A stretch of DNA of 51,591 nt from CAZONU01 sp965370045 (GCA_965370045.1 CBDUSI010000017.1:1-51591); one strand, 5' to 3'. Shown: positions 1 through 9,153, numbered from the stretch's first letter. Numbers and translations: made by a program. The notes: generated by a model from the sequence alone, not told the origin.

Positions 1-16
1 TGCTGGCATACTTCCT

Positions 17-44
17 TTATCGGCAATTCGTTACACATACTTAA
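17..44 (-). promoter_or_regulatory. sigma-28 (FliA)-type promoter reading out of the window
   Basis: Read on the minus strand, the exact flagellar sigma -10 element GCCGATAA lies at 24-17. Twelve bases upstream is TTAAGTAT (44-37), which matches 6 of 8 positions of the TAAAGTTT -35 consensus. The usual spacer is 11, so this one is a base long. It starts just past the stop codon of the last gene of the cluster and points left. The gene it drives is outside the window and is probably a late flagellar gene such as flagellin. Confidence 0.65.
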
Positions 45-50
45 ATTGCT

Positions 51-371
51 CTAGATAGTGACGTCGATAATCCGACCCTCGCCGCTGAAGGACCGCCTTT
101 TCCCGGGGTTCTCCTCAGTTTCGGCCTCGCCGTCCTGCTTCTTGCGGCCTTTCAGGCGCCTCTCGCGGGGCTCGCGGCCGGCTTCTTCCCGGATAGTCTC
201 ATTCTCCGTCTGCTCGGTGTCTTCGACCTGTTCCTGGGCTATACGGCTGCGTTCATCGCCCTCGGTGCGCTGCGAGGCCTGGGCGGCGCGGGCCGCGTCC
301 TGCATGATCTGCTGCAGGCGCTGGACCAGCTCCGTCTTGGCCAGATTCTCGCCCAGATTACTGATCTGCAT
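51..371 (-). CDS. small charged protein at the end of the flagellar cluster
   Basis: A 106-residue hydrophilic protein. An N-terminal helix-forming stretch (about 1-35) is followed by a long Glu/Arg/Lys-rich, probably disordered middle. The C-terminus is a short hydrophobic tail, GRIIDVTI. It has no signal peptide or membrane segment, so it is probably cytoplasmic. It is the last gene of the minus-strand cluster, 134 bases after fliA. My recollection is that small proteins next to whiG/fliA in other flagellar clusters end in a similar G-x-x-IDI-x-V tail, which suggests a flagellum-associated accessory role, but I cannot assign a function. The high content of charged residues could also arise from a GC-rich spurious frame, so the call rests mainly on position and the clean stop before the sigma-28 promoter. 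Confidence 0.55.
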   Translation of the reverse strand: MQISNLGENLAKTELVQRLQQIMQDAARAAQASQRTEGDERSRIAQEQVEDTEQTENETIREEAGREPRERRLKGRKKQDGEAETEENPGKRRSFSGEGRIIDVTI

Positions 372-505
372 CTCTGCGTCCCTTGCTCCCCAGGCCCACT
401 CAGGGGCCTGCGAGTGACCCTCCCTGGTCTCCCCTATACATATCGGCGCATCTCGAAGCCACTTAAGGGCTTAAACGCATCGCCCCCTGCGATGGTCACG
501 CTCCC

Positions 506-1303
506 TCACTCCTCGATTGGCCCGTCCAGGCCCAGGTCCTCGAACTTGCGCCGCAGGAACTTGAGCAGCTGGCTGTGAATCTGGCAGACGCGGCTCTCGG
601 AAATGCCCAGCACCTCCCCGATTTCCTTCATGGTCAGCTGGTCGTAGTAGTACATGATCAGGACGGTCTTCTCTTTGTCGGAGAGGCCGCGCTCGGCCGC
701 CTGGCGCAGCTCCTGGCGCTGGAGCAGGGTGAGTGGATGCTGGGTACTCTGATCGGCGGCCATTTCCATCTGCAGCTTGCAGTCGTACTTCGAGGAGTCC
801 ACCTGGTAACCCTCGATGGATATCTGGTCCTTGATGCACAGGTTCTCGGCGTGGGCCCGGTAGTCCTCCATGGACATGCCCAGTTCCTCGGCCATCTCCC
901 CTTCGGTAGGCGGGCGCTCCAGCCGCGAGGCCAGGATGCTCCGGCTGGCGGCCAGCTTGTGGGCCTTGCTGCGTATCTGCCGCGGGACCCAGTCGCAGCG
1001 CCGCAGGTAGTCGAACATCGACCCGCGCACCCGCTGGGCGCAGAACGTCTCGAACTTGATCTGCCGGGCCAGGTCGAACTTGCCGATGGACTCAATGAGC
1101 CCCACTATCCCCGCGCTGATCAGGTCGTTGATGTCCACCATGCTGGGCAGGTTGCTGCTGGTCTTGATCCGCTCAGCGTGGTACCGCACCAACGGGAAAT
1201 AGTGCTCTACCAGCTCGTTGCGCGTGGCGGTGTCCCGCCGCTTTACGAATTGGCGCCAGAGCTTGGCCACTTCCTTCTGTTTCTTTCTCTTCGTCGCCAG
1301 CAC
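506..1303 (-). CDS. fliA: RNA polymerase sigma factor for flagellar genes (sigma-28, FliA/WhiG)
   Basis: A 265-residue group-3 sigma factor that directs RNA polymerase to late flagellar promoters. Region 2 is visible at about residues 25-95 (ELVEHYFPLVRYHAERI, then DLISAGIVGLIESIGKFD and RVRGSMFDYLR). Region 3 spans about 110-150. Region 4 carries a helix-turn-helix at about 220-260 (LTMKEIGEVLGISESRVCQIH). The W-VPRQIRSKA motif and the absence of region 1.1 are typical of FliA/WhiG. It lies at the end of the flagellar cluster, after flhG and a small membrane protein. A sigma-28-type promoter sits about 480 bases downstream. No anti-sigma factor FlgM is visible nearby. Confidence 0.95.
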   Translation of the reverse strand: MLATKRKKQKEVAKLWRQFVKRRDTATRNELVEHYFPLVRYHAERIKTSSNLPSMVDINDLISAGIVGLIESIGKFDLARQIKFETFCAQRVRGSMFDYLRRCDWVPRQIRSKAHKLAASRSILASRLERPPTEGEMAEELGMSMEDYRAHAENLCIKDQISIEGYQVDSSKYDCKLQMEMAADQSTQHPLTLLQRQELRQAAERGLSDKEKTVLIMYYYDQLTMKEIGEVLGISESRVCQIHSQLLKFLRRKFEDLGLDGPIEE

Positions 1304-1351
1304 CGTCCGTCCCTCCAGTTCCCCCCTGGATACCCCTCAACCACTCACGCT

Positions 1352-1669
1352 CTATCCTTGCGCCTCCGGCCCGGGCCCGCCCGATGGCTCCGCGCCGAGC
1401 TTCTCAGCTTCCAGCGAAGCGAGCGCCTTGCCCATCGCGCGGTCCTTCCTCCGGGCCTCGGCTTCCTGCCAGGCCTCCGAGATCACCGAGACTCCCAGGC
1501 GGCCGATGAAGCTCCCGGCAACGTAGGCCGCCAGCATGGCCAGGAAGGCTCGCCAGGCCACTTCCTCCACTGCCAGCGCCGGCTGGCCGGTGGCGATCTG
1601 CCACAGCCAGTAGATGCAGACCGCCAGGAAGGCCACCAGCGCCAGGAACACCGCCAGTATCTTGCGCAT
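1352..1669 (-). CDS. small two-helix membrane protein between flhG and fliA
   Basis: A 105-residue protein. It has an N-terminal hydrophobic segment (about 4-25, ILAVFLALVAFLAVCIYWLW), a second hydrophobic helix (about 40-62) and a charged cytoplasmic-type tail with Glu/Lys/Arg from residue 68 on. Only 11 bases separate it from the end of flhG and 48 bases from fliA, so it should be co-transcribed with them. Short uncharacterised membrane proteins are often found at this spot in flagellar clusters of this gene order. No known domain is recognised. A role in export-gate or flagellar placement is only suggested by context. Confidence 0.7.
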   Translation of the reverse strand: MRKILAVFLALVAFLAVCIYWLWQIATGQPALAVEEVAWRAFLAMLAAYVAGSFIGRLGVSVISEAWQEAEARRKDRAMGKALASLEAEKLGAEPSGGPGPEAQG

Positions 1670-1680
1670 CGCTCAGCCCC

Positions 1681-2598
1681 TCACGTTCCCGCCGCCGGCC
1701 GCAGCATCCCGGCCAGCACCCCGCTGCGCTGCCTCCCGGCGTCGATCTCGTCGGCCGCAGGCCGCGCCCAGCACCAGACCCGCGCCGCCAGCCGGCGCAA
1801 CGCAACACTCGCCGCGGCTCGCGGCCTCCCCACCAGCAGCGGCCGCCGCTCCCTCACCGCCGCGGCCACCTCCCAGTCAAAGGGCACCGCGCCCAATTCT
1901 TCGAGCTGGATGCCCGTATATTGCCGGGCCACCGCAGCGAGGCGATTGGCCACCCGCGCGCCCTCGCGCTCGGAACGGGCCATGTTCACGACGACCCCCA
2001 GCCAGCGCTGGCCCTCGCGGGCCAGCAGCTTGGCCATCGCGTAGCCGTCGGTGATGGCGGTGGGCTCGGGGGTGGTCACGATCACCACGCGGTCAGCCGC
2101 GCGCAGAAAGGAGCGCACCGCCTCGCCGGCGCCGGCGGCGGTATCCACCACCACCGCGTCGTAGGCCCGCTCCAGGCGGGCGAGCTCCGCGACCAGGCGC
2201 TCGAGCTGGACGGGTTTGAGGTCGGCCATCTCGGCCACGCCAGATGAACCCGGCAAGAGGTCCAGCCCGCCGGCCACGCGCACCACCGCCTGGTCGGCGG
2301 GCACCTCGTCAAGGGCCACCTCGGCCAGGGAGTAGCGCGCCTGGACGCCCAGCAGCACGTCGGCGGAGGCCAACCCCAGGTCGGCGTCGACCAGCAACAC
2401 CCTCCGGCCGCCGCCGGCAATCGCCAGGCCCAGGTTTACCGCCACGCTGCTCTTGCCCACGCCCCCCTTCCCTCCGCTGACCGCGATCACCCGGCCCCGG
2501 CGGGCCACGGGCGCGCGCCCAGCGCTCACCACCTGCCGGCCCCTGCGAGCCTCCAGGCGGTTGACCAGCCGGCGCAGGTTTTCGGCCTGGTCAGGCAT
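1681..2598 (-). CDS. flhG: flagellar number regulator, MinD-like ATPase FlhG (FleN/YlxH)
   Basis: A 305-residue ParA/MinD-family ATPase that limits flagellar number and works with FlhF. The N-terminal DQA-x-x-LR peptide (PDQAENLRRL, residues 2-11) is the motif by which FlhG proteins stimulate the FlhF GTPase. The deviant Walker A is GGKGGVGKSS (about 43-52), followed by VDADLGLA and VVVDTAAGAG (Walker B and switch). The C-terminal part (about 250-305) is Arg/Ala-rich and should carry the membrane-binding helix. Its start codon shares one base with the end of flhF, so the two are translationally coupled and probably made in proportion. Confidence 0.93.
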   Translation of the reverse strand: MPDQAENLRRLVNRLEARRGRQVVSAGRAPVARRGRVIAVSGGKGGVGKSSVAVNLGLAIAGGGRRVLLVDADLGLASADVLLGVQARYSLAEVALDEVPADQAVVRVAGGLDLLPGSSGVAEMADLKPVQLERLVAELARLERAYDAVVVDTAAGAGEAVRSFLRAADRVVIVTTPEPTAITDGYAMAKLLAREGQRWLGVVVNMARSEREGARVANRLAAVARQYTGIQLEELGAVPFDWEVAAAVRERRPLLVGRPRAAASVALRRLAARVWCWARPAADEIDAGRQRSGVLAGMLRPAAGT

Positions 2599-3845
2599 CA
2601 GGCCACCCCTTCCCGCGCGTACTCGACCCGGGCTCCCACGGGATTCCCGCCGACGATCAGGCGGGCCAGCTTCTTCGCGTCGCCCACCTCGATGTCGTCG
2701 GGAACGCCCTGCCCGGTGGTCACGTACGACAACGACTTCTTGAGCCGCAGGAGAACGTTGAGCAGCAGGCCGCAGCTGGCGGCCTCATCGAGCTTGGTGA
2801 AGAGCACGTGGTCCACGTCGAACCGGCTGAACCTCTCGATGGCCGCCGCCAGGTGCCCGTAGCTCGAGGTCCCGCTCAAGACCAGGTGAGTCTCGTCGGG
2901 ACGGGCCGCGTCCAGGAACAAGCGCAGGTCGTTCATCTTGCTGTCATCGCGCTGGCTGCGTCCGGCGGTGTCCAGCAGCACCAGGTCCATGTCCGAGAGT
3001 TCGTCGAGCACGCCGCGCACCTTGGCGGGGCTGGAGACCTCGCGGACCGGAAGGCGCATGAGCTCTCCGTAACGGTAGAGCTGGTCGACAGCGGCGATGC
3101 GGTAGGTGTCGCTGGTCACCAGGGCCACGCGCTTGCCCTCCAGGAGCGCGAAGCGCGCGGCCAGCTTGGCCACGCTGGTGGTCTTGCCCACTCCTGTGGG
3201 CCCGATGAGCGCCACTGTGGTAGCCCGGCCGCTGCGCAGGCGAATGGGCCCGCTGGTGGCGATCACCTCGGAGATGAGGCCCATCAGGTGACGCTGAACC
3301 GCTTCGTGGTCACCGCCGCTGGCCGAGCCGGCCAAGTCCCGCTGGACGCGTTCCACCAGGCTCTTGGCCAGCCCCTCGGCGACCTCATTCTCGACCAACT
3401 GCACGTAGAAGTCGAGCAGCTCGGGGCAGACGTCGGGGCGTCCCCGGGCCGAAAGCCTGCGGCAGACCTCCTCCATCTGGGTGCGCATCGCGGAGACCTC
3501 GGCGCTGAGGGCGGCGACCTCCGCGGGCGGCCTCGCGGCGCCGGGGTCCGCTGCGCCTTCCGGCCGCGGCAGCCCGGCTCCCTCGGCGTAGGTGCGCTGC
3601 AGGAAGTGGCTGGGGCGCCTGGCCGCGCGGCCGCGGGCCGCGCCACGGCCGGGAGCGCGCGGCGCCGCCGGTCGGGCCACGATCTCCCAGAGCACCGACC
3701 CGCCCAGGCCCAGGAAGCCTCCCTCCCGGACCTGCCTGGTGCGCACCAGCTCTATGCGGTCGGGATCATTGCCCAGCGCCCGGTGCATCTTGGCCCGGGC
3801 CTCCGCCGCGGTGCGCCCCTTGAACACCTGTTCCTTCGCCTCCAT
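2598..3845 (-). CDS. flhF: flagellar SRP-family GTPase FlhF
   Basis: A 415-residue SRP-type GTPase that places the flagellum and recruits early basal-body parts. A B domain occupies about 1-60 (MEAKEQVFKGRTAAEARAKM). An Ala/Arg/Pro-rich linker follows, then the N domain (about 120-200) and the G domain (from about 205). GTPase motifs are present: G1 GPTGVGKTTSVAK, DTAGRSQRDD (G3) and TKLDEA (G4). Length is normal for the family. It lies between flhA and flhG, the usual order, and its stop codon overlaps the flhG start. Polar or limited flagellation would be the expected outcome of the FlhF-FlhG pair; that is inference. Confidence 0.94.
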   Translation of the reverse strand: MEAKEQVFKGRTAAEARAKMHRALGNDPDRIELVRTRQVREGGFLGLGGSVLWEIVARPAAPRAPGRGAARGRAARRPSHFLQRTYAEGAGLPRPEGAADPGAARPPAEVAALSAEVSAMRTQMEEVCRRLSARGRPDVCPELLDFYVQLVENEVAEGLAKSLVERVQRDLAGSASGGDHEAVQRHLMGLISEVIATSGPIRLRSGRATTVALIGPTGVGKTTSVAKLAARFALLEGKRVALVTSDTYRIAAVDQLYRYGELMRLPVREVSSPAKVRGVLDELSDMDLVLLDTAGRSQRDDSKMNDLRLFLDAARPDETHLVLSGTSSYGHLAAAIERFSRFDVDHVLFTKLDEAASCGLLLNVLLRLKKSLSYVTTGQGVPDDIEVGDAKKLARLIVGGNPVGARVEYAREGVA

Positions 3846-3873
3846 CGCCCCTCACCTTTCGGTCCGAACGCCC

Positions 3874-5988
3874 CTAGCCCTGCCGGACAACTGCCCCCTC
3901 AACCGAAACCATCCCGAGGCTCTCTACCTGGACCTCGGGGACCAACTCGTTGTAGGAAATGACCACCAGGCTGGGAATGTCAGCCTCGGTCATCCTGCGC
4001 AGGTGAGCCCGCACCTGCGGAGAACTCAGCACCACTCCGGCGTGGCCGGCGGTGGCCAGCTTCTCGACCTCGCTGTTCAACGCTTCCACCACCCGGCGGA
4101 TGTCCGCCGGCGGAAGCGTGAGGTACGAGCCGGAATCCGTGCGCTGCACCGCGCGGTCGATGGACTCCTCCAGTCGCGGGTCCATGGTCACCACGTAGAG
4201 CTTGCCGTCGCTCTCGACCAGGGAGTTGCAGATCGCCCGGCCCAGCGCGTTGCGCGCGTACTCGGTGAGTATCTCCGCGTCCTTGGTGCGCGCGGCGCAG
4301 TCGCCCAGGGCCTCGACGATGGACTCCAGGTTGCGGATCGACACCCGCTCGCGGAGCAGGTTCTGGAGCACCTTCTGGATCTCGCCGGCGGTGAGCAACT
4401 TGGGATAGATCTCGTCGACCAGGTTGGGCGCGGTCTCCTTGAGGTTCTCAAGCAGCCCGGTAACTTGCTCGCGGGTGAGGATATTCCCGGCCTGCCGCTT
4501 GATGACCTCGGTGAGATGGGTGGCCACCACGCTCTCGGCGTCGACCACCGTGTAGCCCATTGCCGCCGCGCGGTCCTTCTGGCTCTTGGTCACCCACACC
4601 GCGGGCAGACCGAAGGCCGGCTCCTTGGTCTCGATGCCCTCCACCTTGCCGGTGGCCACGCCGCTGTCCATGGCCAGCAGGCGGCCGGACTCGATCCTGC
4701 CGCGGGCCACCTCGGCGCCGCGAATCTTGATGCAGTACTCGCTGGGTTCGAGCTGCATGTTGTCGCGGATGCGGATGGGCGGCACCACCAGGCCCATGTC
4801 CAGGGCGATCTGCCGGCGAATCATGGTCACCCGTTCGAGCAGCTCCCCGCCCTGGCCGGGGTCCACCAGAGGTATCAGTCCGTAGCCCACCTCCAACTCC
4901 ATGGGATCCACCCGCAATAAGCCCTCCACCCGCTCGGGCTTGACCTCCGCGCGCTGGCGCTCCTGCGCGACGCGCTCGGTCTCCTCGCCATGCCGCACGC
5001 GGCTCTTGCGCACCTGATAGGCGACGAAGGCCAGCAGCGCGGCGATGGGCACGGTGCGCACCGTGGGGAAAACAATCACCCCCAGGACGCCGATGATGGC
5101 CGCGGCGGTGGCCAGCGCCTTGGGCCGGTTGAAGAGCTGGCTGACCACCTCGGTGCCCAGGCTCATGTCCGAAGCGCTGCGGGTCACCACCAGGCCCGAG
5201 CCCACCGCCAGGATCAGCGCGGGCACCTGGCTGACCAAGCCGTCTCCGATGGTCAGCTTGGAGTAGAGCTCCAGCGACTGGCTCCAGGTCAGGCCGTGCA
5301 TTAACATGCCGATAACGAACCCGCCGAGGAGGTTGATCAGGGTGATTATCAGCCCGGCGATGGCGTCGCCCCGCACCCACTTGGAGGCACCGTCCATGGC
5401 CCCGTAGAAGTCGGCCTCGCGGCTGATCTTCTCGCGGCGACTGCGGGCCTCGGTCTCGTCGATGAGCCCGGCGTTGAGGTCGGCGTCGATGGACATCTGT
5501 TTGCCGGGCATGGCGTCCAGGGTGAAGCGCGCGGCCACCTCGCTGATCCGCGCCGAGCCCTTGGTGATGACCACGAACTGGATGATCACCAGAATCAGGA
5601 AGATCACCGCCCCGACCACCACGTTGCCCCCGGCCACCACATCGCCGAAGGCCTCGACCATCTGTCCGGCCTTGGCCGAGCCCTGCGTTGCCGAGCCCAG
5701 GATCAGCCGGGTGGTGGCCACATTCAGCCCCAGGCGGAAGAAGGTCAGGATCAGCAGCAGCGACGGGAAGCTGGAGAGTTGCAGCGGGTCGGCCATGTAC
5801 ACCGTGCTCATCAGGAGGAGCACCGCCGTGGCGATGTTCACGATGATCAGCATGTCCATGATCACGGTGGGCAGCGGAATGATCAGCGGCACGAAGACGG
5901 CCATCAGACCGCCGAAGACCATCATCGCGTCGCGGTTCTGGAAGAGCACCGCCAGGGCCTTGCGCGGGTTCAGGTTCGATTCGGGCAT
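3874..5988 (-). CDS. flhA: flagellar export apparatus protein FlhA
   Basis: A 704-residue integral membrane protein of the type III export gate. The N-terminal half (about 20-330) has about eight hydrophobic segments. The cytoplasmic FHIPEP motif region is recognisable around residues 145-180 (ARFTLDAMPGKQMSIDADLNAG). The C-terminal half (about 350-704) is the soluble substrate- and chaperone-docking domain. Length and architecture are standard for FlhA. Nineteen bases separate it from flhB upstream, and 28 bases from flhF downstream. The reading frame shows no breaks. Confidence 0.96.
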   Translation of the reverse strand: MPESNLNPRKALAVLFQNRDAMMVFGGLMAVFVPLIIPLPTVIMDMLIIVNIATAVLLLMSTVYMADPLQLSSFPSLLLILTFFRLGLNVATTRLILGSATQGSAKAGQMVEAFGDVVAGGNVVVGAVIFLILVIIQFVVITKGSARISEVAARFTLDAMPGKQMSIDADLNAGLIDETEARSRREKISREADFYGAMDGASKWVRGDAIAGLIITLINLLGGFVIGMLMHGLTWSQSLELYSKLTIGDGLVSQVPALILAVGSGLVVTRSASDMSLGTEVVSQLFNRPKALATAAAIIGVLGVIVFPTVRTVPIAALLAFVAYQVRKSRVRHGEETERVAQERQRAEVKPERVEGLLRVDPMELEVGYGLIPLVDPGQGGELLERVTMIRRQIALDMGLVVPPIRIRDNMQLEPSEYCIKIRGAEVARGRIESGRLLAMDSGVATGKVEGIETKEPAFGLPAVWVTKSQKDRAAAMGYTVVDAESVVATHLTEVIKRQAGNILTREQVTGLLENLKETAPNLVDEIYPKLLTAGEIQKVLQNLLRERVSIRNLESIVEALGDCAARTKDAEILTEYARNALGRAICNSLVESDGKLYVVTMDPRLEESIDRAVQRTDSGSYLTLPPADIRRVVEALNSEVEKLATAGHAGVVLSSPQVRAHLRRMTEADIPSLVVISYNELVPEVQVESLGMVSVEGAVVRQG

Positions 5989-6006
5989 CCTCTAACCTCT
6001 CCGCCT

Positions 6007-7086
6007 CTAAGCCGCGCCGCTGCGGCGCTGCTCATTGAGCCCGTAGACCAGGGCCAACACCTCGGCCACCGCCTCGTAAAGGTGCCCCGGGACCTGCTGG
6101 CCGACGTCCGCGGCCTTGAAGAGCGCGCGGGCCAGCGGCCGGTTCTCCACGATGGGTACCCGGTGCTGGCGAGCGAGTTCCTTGATGCGCTCGGCCATCA
6201 GCCGCTGTCCCTTGGCCACTACCTCCGGCGCAGTCATCTCCTCGGCGTCGTACTTGAGGGCCACGGCCAGGTGCGTGGGGTTGGTGATGACCACCTCGGC
6301 CTCGGGTACGCGGGCCATCATCTGCTGCAGGACCATCCGGCGAGCGATGGCCCGGCGCCGGGCGCGGATGGTGGGGTCTCCCTCCATGCGCTTCATCTCC
6401 TCCTTGACCTCCTGGGTGGTCATCTTGAGGTCCTCCTCGTGCTGGTGGCGCTGGAAGAGGTAGTCGATGACCGCCAGCACCAGGAGCAGAATGCCCAGCT
6501 CCATGCCGATGCGGAAGACCATCCCGCCCACCGAACTGAGCGTCCCGTGGGGAGTGAGCTCGGGCAGCAGCAGCAGTTGCGCCATCTCCGCTCGGAGACG
6601 CAGCCAGAAGACCAGCGCCCCGGCGGCCACCTTGAGCAGGCTGGCCACCAGCATCATCAGCCCGCGCGCCGAGAACATCCGCGAGAAGCCGTTAATCGGG
6701 TTGATCTTGTTGAGGTTGGGAGCCAGTGGCTGCCCGGAGAGCACGAAGCCGAACTGCACCCAATTGACCGCTAAGCTCATGACCACCAGGAAGAGCAGCA
6801 TCGGCGCCAGCGCCTTGGTCATGCCCCAGGCCAGCCTCCAGCCGTACTGCAGGGTCTCCCCGCCCTCGGCGTTGGGCGTCCCCATCCAGTAGAATATCTC
6901 GATGGACATGGCCTTGATCTGGTCGAGCAGCGTCGGCCCGTAGAAGCGCAGGAAGGCCAGCCCCAACAGCAGCATCAGCGCGCTGGAGAGATCCGTGCTG
7001 CGCGCCACCTGGCCCTTCTCGCGGGCCTCCTGGCGGCGCCGCGGCGTCGCCGCTTCGGTCCTCGACTCGCGATCCTGATCAGGCAC
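6007..7086 (-). CDS. flhB: flagellar export switch protein FlhB
   Basis: A 359-residue component of the export gate with four hydrophobic segments in the first 210 residues. The cytoplasmic C-terminal domain contains the self-cleaving NPTH motif (ITNPTHLAVALKYD), so the switch from hook to filament export should work normally. The N-terminus (DQDRESRTEAATPRRRQEAREKG) is the conserved charged FlhB start. The start codon is GTG, preceded by GAGAGG. It is 14 bases downstream of fliR. Length is usual for the family. Confidence 0.95.
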   Translation of the reverse strand: MPDQDRESRTEAATPRRRQEAREKGQVARSTDLSSALMLLLGLAFLRFYGPTLLDQIKAMSIEIFYWMGTPNAEGGETLQYGWRLAWGMTKALAPMLLFLVVMSLAVNWVQFGFVLSGQPLAPNLNKINPINGFSRMFSARGLMMLVASLLKVAAGALVFWLRLRAEMAQLLLLPELTPHGTLSSVGGMVFRIGMELGILLLVLAVIDYLFQRHQHEEDLKMTTQEVKEEMKRMEGDPTIRARRRAIARRMVLQQMMARVPEAEVVITNPTHLAVALKYDAEEMTAPEVVAKGQRLMAERIKELARQHRVPIVENRPLARALFKAADVGQQVPGHLYEAVAEVLALVYGLNEQRRSGAA

Positions 7087-7100
7087 GCGTCACCTCTCGC

Positions 7101-7892
7101 TCAGGCCGGCGGGCGCATCAGGCGCAGCACGGCATTGACTTCGTTCTCGCAGCGGGAGGCCAGCACCTCGGCCACCCCGGCCATCAGAGACACCATCAGC
7201 AGGAGCACCCCGAACCCCAGCAGGATGCGCACCGGGAAGCCGATGATGAAGATGTTCATCTGCGGCACGGTGCGCCCCAGGAAGCCCAGCACCACGTTGG
7301 CCAGGAGCCCCGCGGCGATAATCGGCGCGGAGAGCTCCACGCCGACCATCAACAGGTATCCCACGCCCCGGACCATGCGGTCGACCAGCGGCCAGGAAAT
7401 GGTCAGCCCGGTGACCGGCACCGCCTGATAGCTCTTGGCCATGGCCAGCAGGAAGATGTGGTGCCCGTCGATGCCCACGAAGATGGCCAGGAGCAGGAGC
7501 ATCTTGAACTGGCCGACCAGGGAGACCTCGATGTCCCGCGCCGGGTCGATGACGTTGGCGATGGCCAGGCCGATGTTCCGCCCCATGAGGTGCCCGGCGA
7601 GCTGCACGCCCTGCAGGACCGCGTTGGCGGTGATACCGATGATCGCGCCGACGGCCAGTTCGCAGGCCATGGCCCAGGCGTAGGCCCCCAGGCTCCACTG
7701 GAGCGGCTCGACCGTCCCGGCAGTCCGCTCGGCCAGCCCGGTCACCAGCAGCGCCAGGAGCGCCGCGAAACCGGCCTTCAACTGCACCGGGTGGGCTGTC
7801 TCGTCGAAGAAGGGCGCGAAGAGCACCAAGCCGCTCATCCGCACGAAGACCAGCGTGAAGAGCAGGAACTTGGCGACGGCAACCTCGGTCAC
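7101..7892 (-). CDS. fliR: flagellar export apparatus protein FliR
   Basis: A 263-residue polytopic membrane protein that forms the export-gate core with FliP and FliQ. The hydrophobic stretches, the N-terminal FTLVFVRMSGLVLFAPFF segment and the central NVIDPARDIEVSLVGQFKML loop are typical of FliR. It starts with GTG after GGGAGG, three bases after the fliQ stop codon. An alternative frame of the same stretch, partly overlapping, is a shadow. Confidence 0.93.
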   Translation of the reverse strand: MTEVAVAKFLLFTLVFVRMSGLVLFAPFFDETAHPVQLKAGFAALLALLVTGLAERTAGTVEPLQWSLGAYAWAMACELAVGAIIGITANAVLQGVQLAGHLMGRNIGLAIANVIDPARDIEVSLVGQFKMLLLLAIFVGIDGHHIFLLAMAKSYQAVPVTGLTISWPLVDRMVRGVGYLLMVGVELSAPIIAAGLLANVVLGFLGRTVPQMNIFIIGFPVRILLGFGVLLLMVSLMAGVAEVLASRCENEVNAVLRLMRPPA

Positions 7893-7895
7893 GCG

Positions 7896-8177
7896 CTAGC
7901 CTCCCAGTCCCGCCCGGGGGGCGTCGCCGAGCATGGCGAAGACCTCCGAGCTGAAGTCAATCAGCACAGTGAGCATCCAGGGCAGCAGCACCAGGACCAC
8001 CACGCCGACCACGAAGAGCTTGGGCACGAAGGTCAGGGTCATCTCATTCACCTGGGTGACCGCCTGGAGGATGCTGACCAGCAGGCCGACCAGCAGCGCC
8101 GCGCCCAGGATGGGCAGGGCGATCATCATGGTCACCTGCATGGTCTGTCGGGCGATGTCTATGGCCTGAGACTCCAC
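7896..8177 (-). CDS. fliQ: flagellar export apparatus protein FliQ
   Basis: A 93-residue protein with two hydrophobic helices (about 16-38 and 52-74), the standard FliQ topology. The conserved LLVGLLVSILQAVTQVNEMT segment links the helices. It begins with GTG behind AGGAG and sits between fliP and fliR with nine- and three-base gaps, as in most fliPQR operons. It should assemble with FliP and FliR into the inner-membrane export pore. Confidence 0.93.
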   Translation of the reverse strand: MESQAIDIARQTMQVTMMIALPILGAALLVGLLVSILQAVTQVNEMTLTFVPKLFVVGVVVLVLLPWMLTVLIDFSSEVFAMLGDAPRAGLGG

Positions 8178-8186
8178 GACGCGCTC

Positions 8187-9086
8187 CTATGCAACCGGGC
8201 CTATGCTTTGAATCACCTGGCCCACCACCAGGTACCAGCCGTCCACCAGCACGAACAGCAGCAACTTGAAGGGCATCGAGACCATCACCGGCGGCAGAAA
8301 CATCATGCCCATCGACATCAGCACCGAGGCGGTGACCAGGTCGATGATCAGGAAGGGAAGGTAGAGCAGGAAACCCATCCAGAAGGCCACCTTCATCTCG
8401 CTGAGAACGAAGGCGGGGATGATGGTCAGCGTGGGGATCTTATCGACGGAGAGCTGGCCCTTGGCCGCGCGGGCCTCCTCGGCCAGCTTCTCGTCGAGCG
8501 AGACGAAGAGGCGCAGATCCTTCCGGCGGGTGTGGCTGAGCATGAAGCGCCGGAAGGGCACCGCGGCGCGCGCCAGCGCCTCCTTCTGGTCGATCTTCTT
8601 CGCGAGATAGGGCTGCAGCGCGGTGCGGTTGGCCTCGCCCAGCACCGGGGACATGATGGCGAACGTGAGGAAGAGGCTCAGGCCCACGATGATCTGGTTG
8701 GGCGGCAACTGCTGGGTGGCCAGCGCCCGTCGCAGGAAGCTGAGCACGATGACAATCCGGGTGAAGCAGGTCATCAGCATGAGGATGCTCGGCGCCAGGG
8801 TCAGCACCGTGATCAGGAAGATGATCTGGATGACTGTGGAGGTCTGCCCGCGGGTGGCCGGCCCGCCCAGCCCGGGGATGGAAGGCAGCTGCTCCAGCGG
8901 GCCGGGCACGGCCTGGGGCTTGCCCGAGCCCACCTCCAGCGCCGCAGCGGCCGCGCCCAGGGCCAGGAGCACCAGAGCCGTCAGCGCCGCGATCCGCAGC
9001 GCGCCGGCCAGTGACCGGCGTCCGCCCGGAGACCTCGCCCCTTCGGATTTCAGCTGACGGGGGGAACCCGCATCGCAGTCTGTCAC
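8187..9086 (-). CDS. fliP: flagellar export apparatus protein FliP
   Basis: FliP forms the core of the export gate. After a positively charged start comes a cleavable signal-like segment (ALRIAALTALVLLALGAAAA), then the FliP domain with IQIIFLITVLTLAPSILMLM, TCFTRIVIVLSFLRRAL, and the C-terminal pair of helices around FLIIDLVTASVLMSMGMMFL. I placed the start at a GTG (9086) with AGGGAG six bases upstream, giving 299 residues. An in-frame ATG 51 bases upstream (9137) lacks a clear ribosome site. A 67-base gap separates it from fliO. Confidence 0.93.
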   Translation of the reverse strand: MTDCDAGSPRQLKSEGARSPGGRRSLAGALRIAALTALVLLALGAAAAALEVGSGKPQAVPGPLEQLPSIPGLGGPATRGQTSTVIQIIFLITVLTLAPSILMLMTCFTRIVIVLSFLRRALATQQLPPNQIIVGLSLFLTFAIMSPVLGEANRTALQPYLAKKIDQKEALARAAVPFRRFMLSHTRRKDLRLFVSLDEKLAEEARAAKGQLSVDKIPTLTIIPAFVLSEMKVAFWMGFLLYLPFLIIDLVTASVLMSMGMMFLPPVMVSMPFKLLLFVLVDGWYLVVGQVIQSIGPVA

Positions 9087-9153
9087 TTCCAACTCCCTAG
9101 CAGCCGCCCCGTCCCCCCGGTCGGGGCCTCTCCTCACCGCGCGCCAACGACGG

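Noticed and set aside
575..2044. Long plus-strand frame opposite fliA and flhG
   Set aside because: Antiphase to two well-supported genes, no motif, skewed composition.
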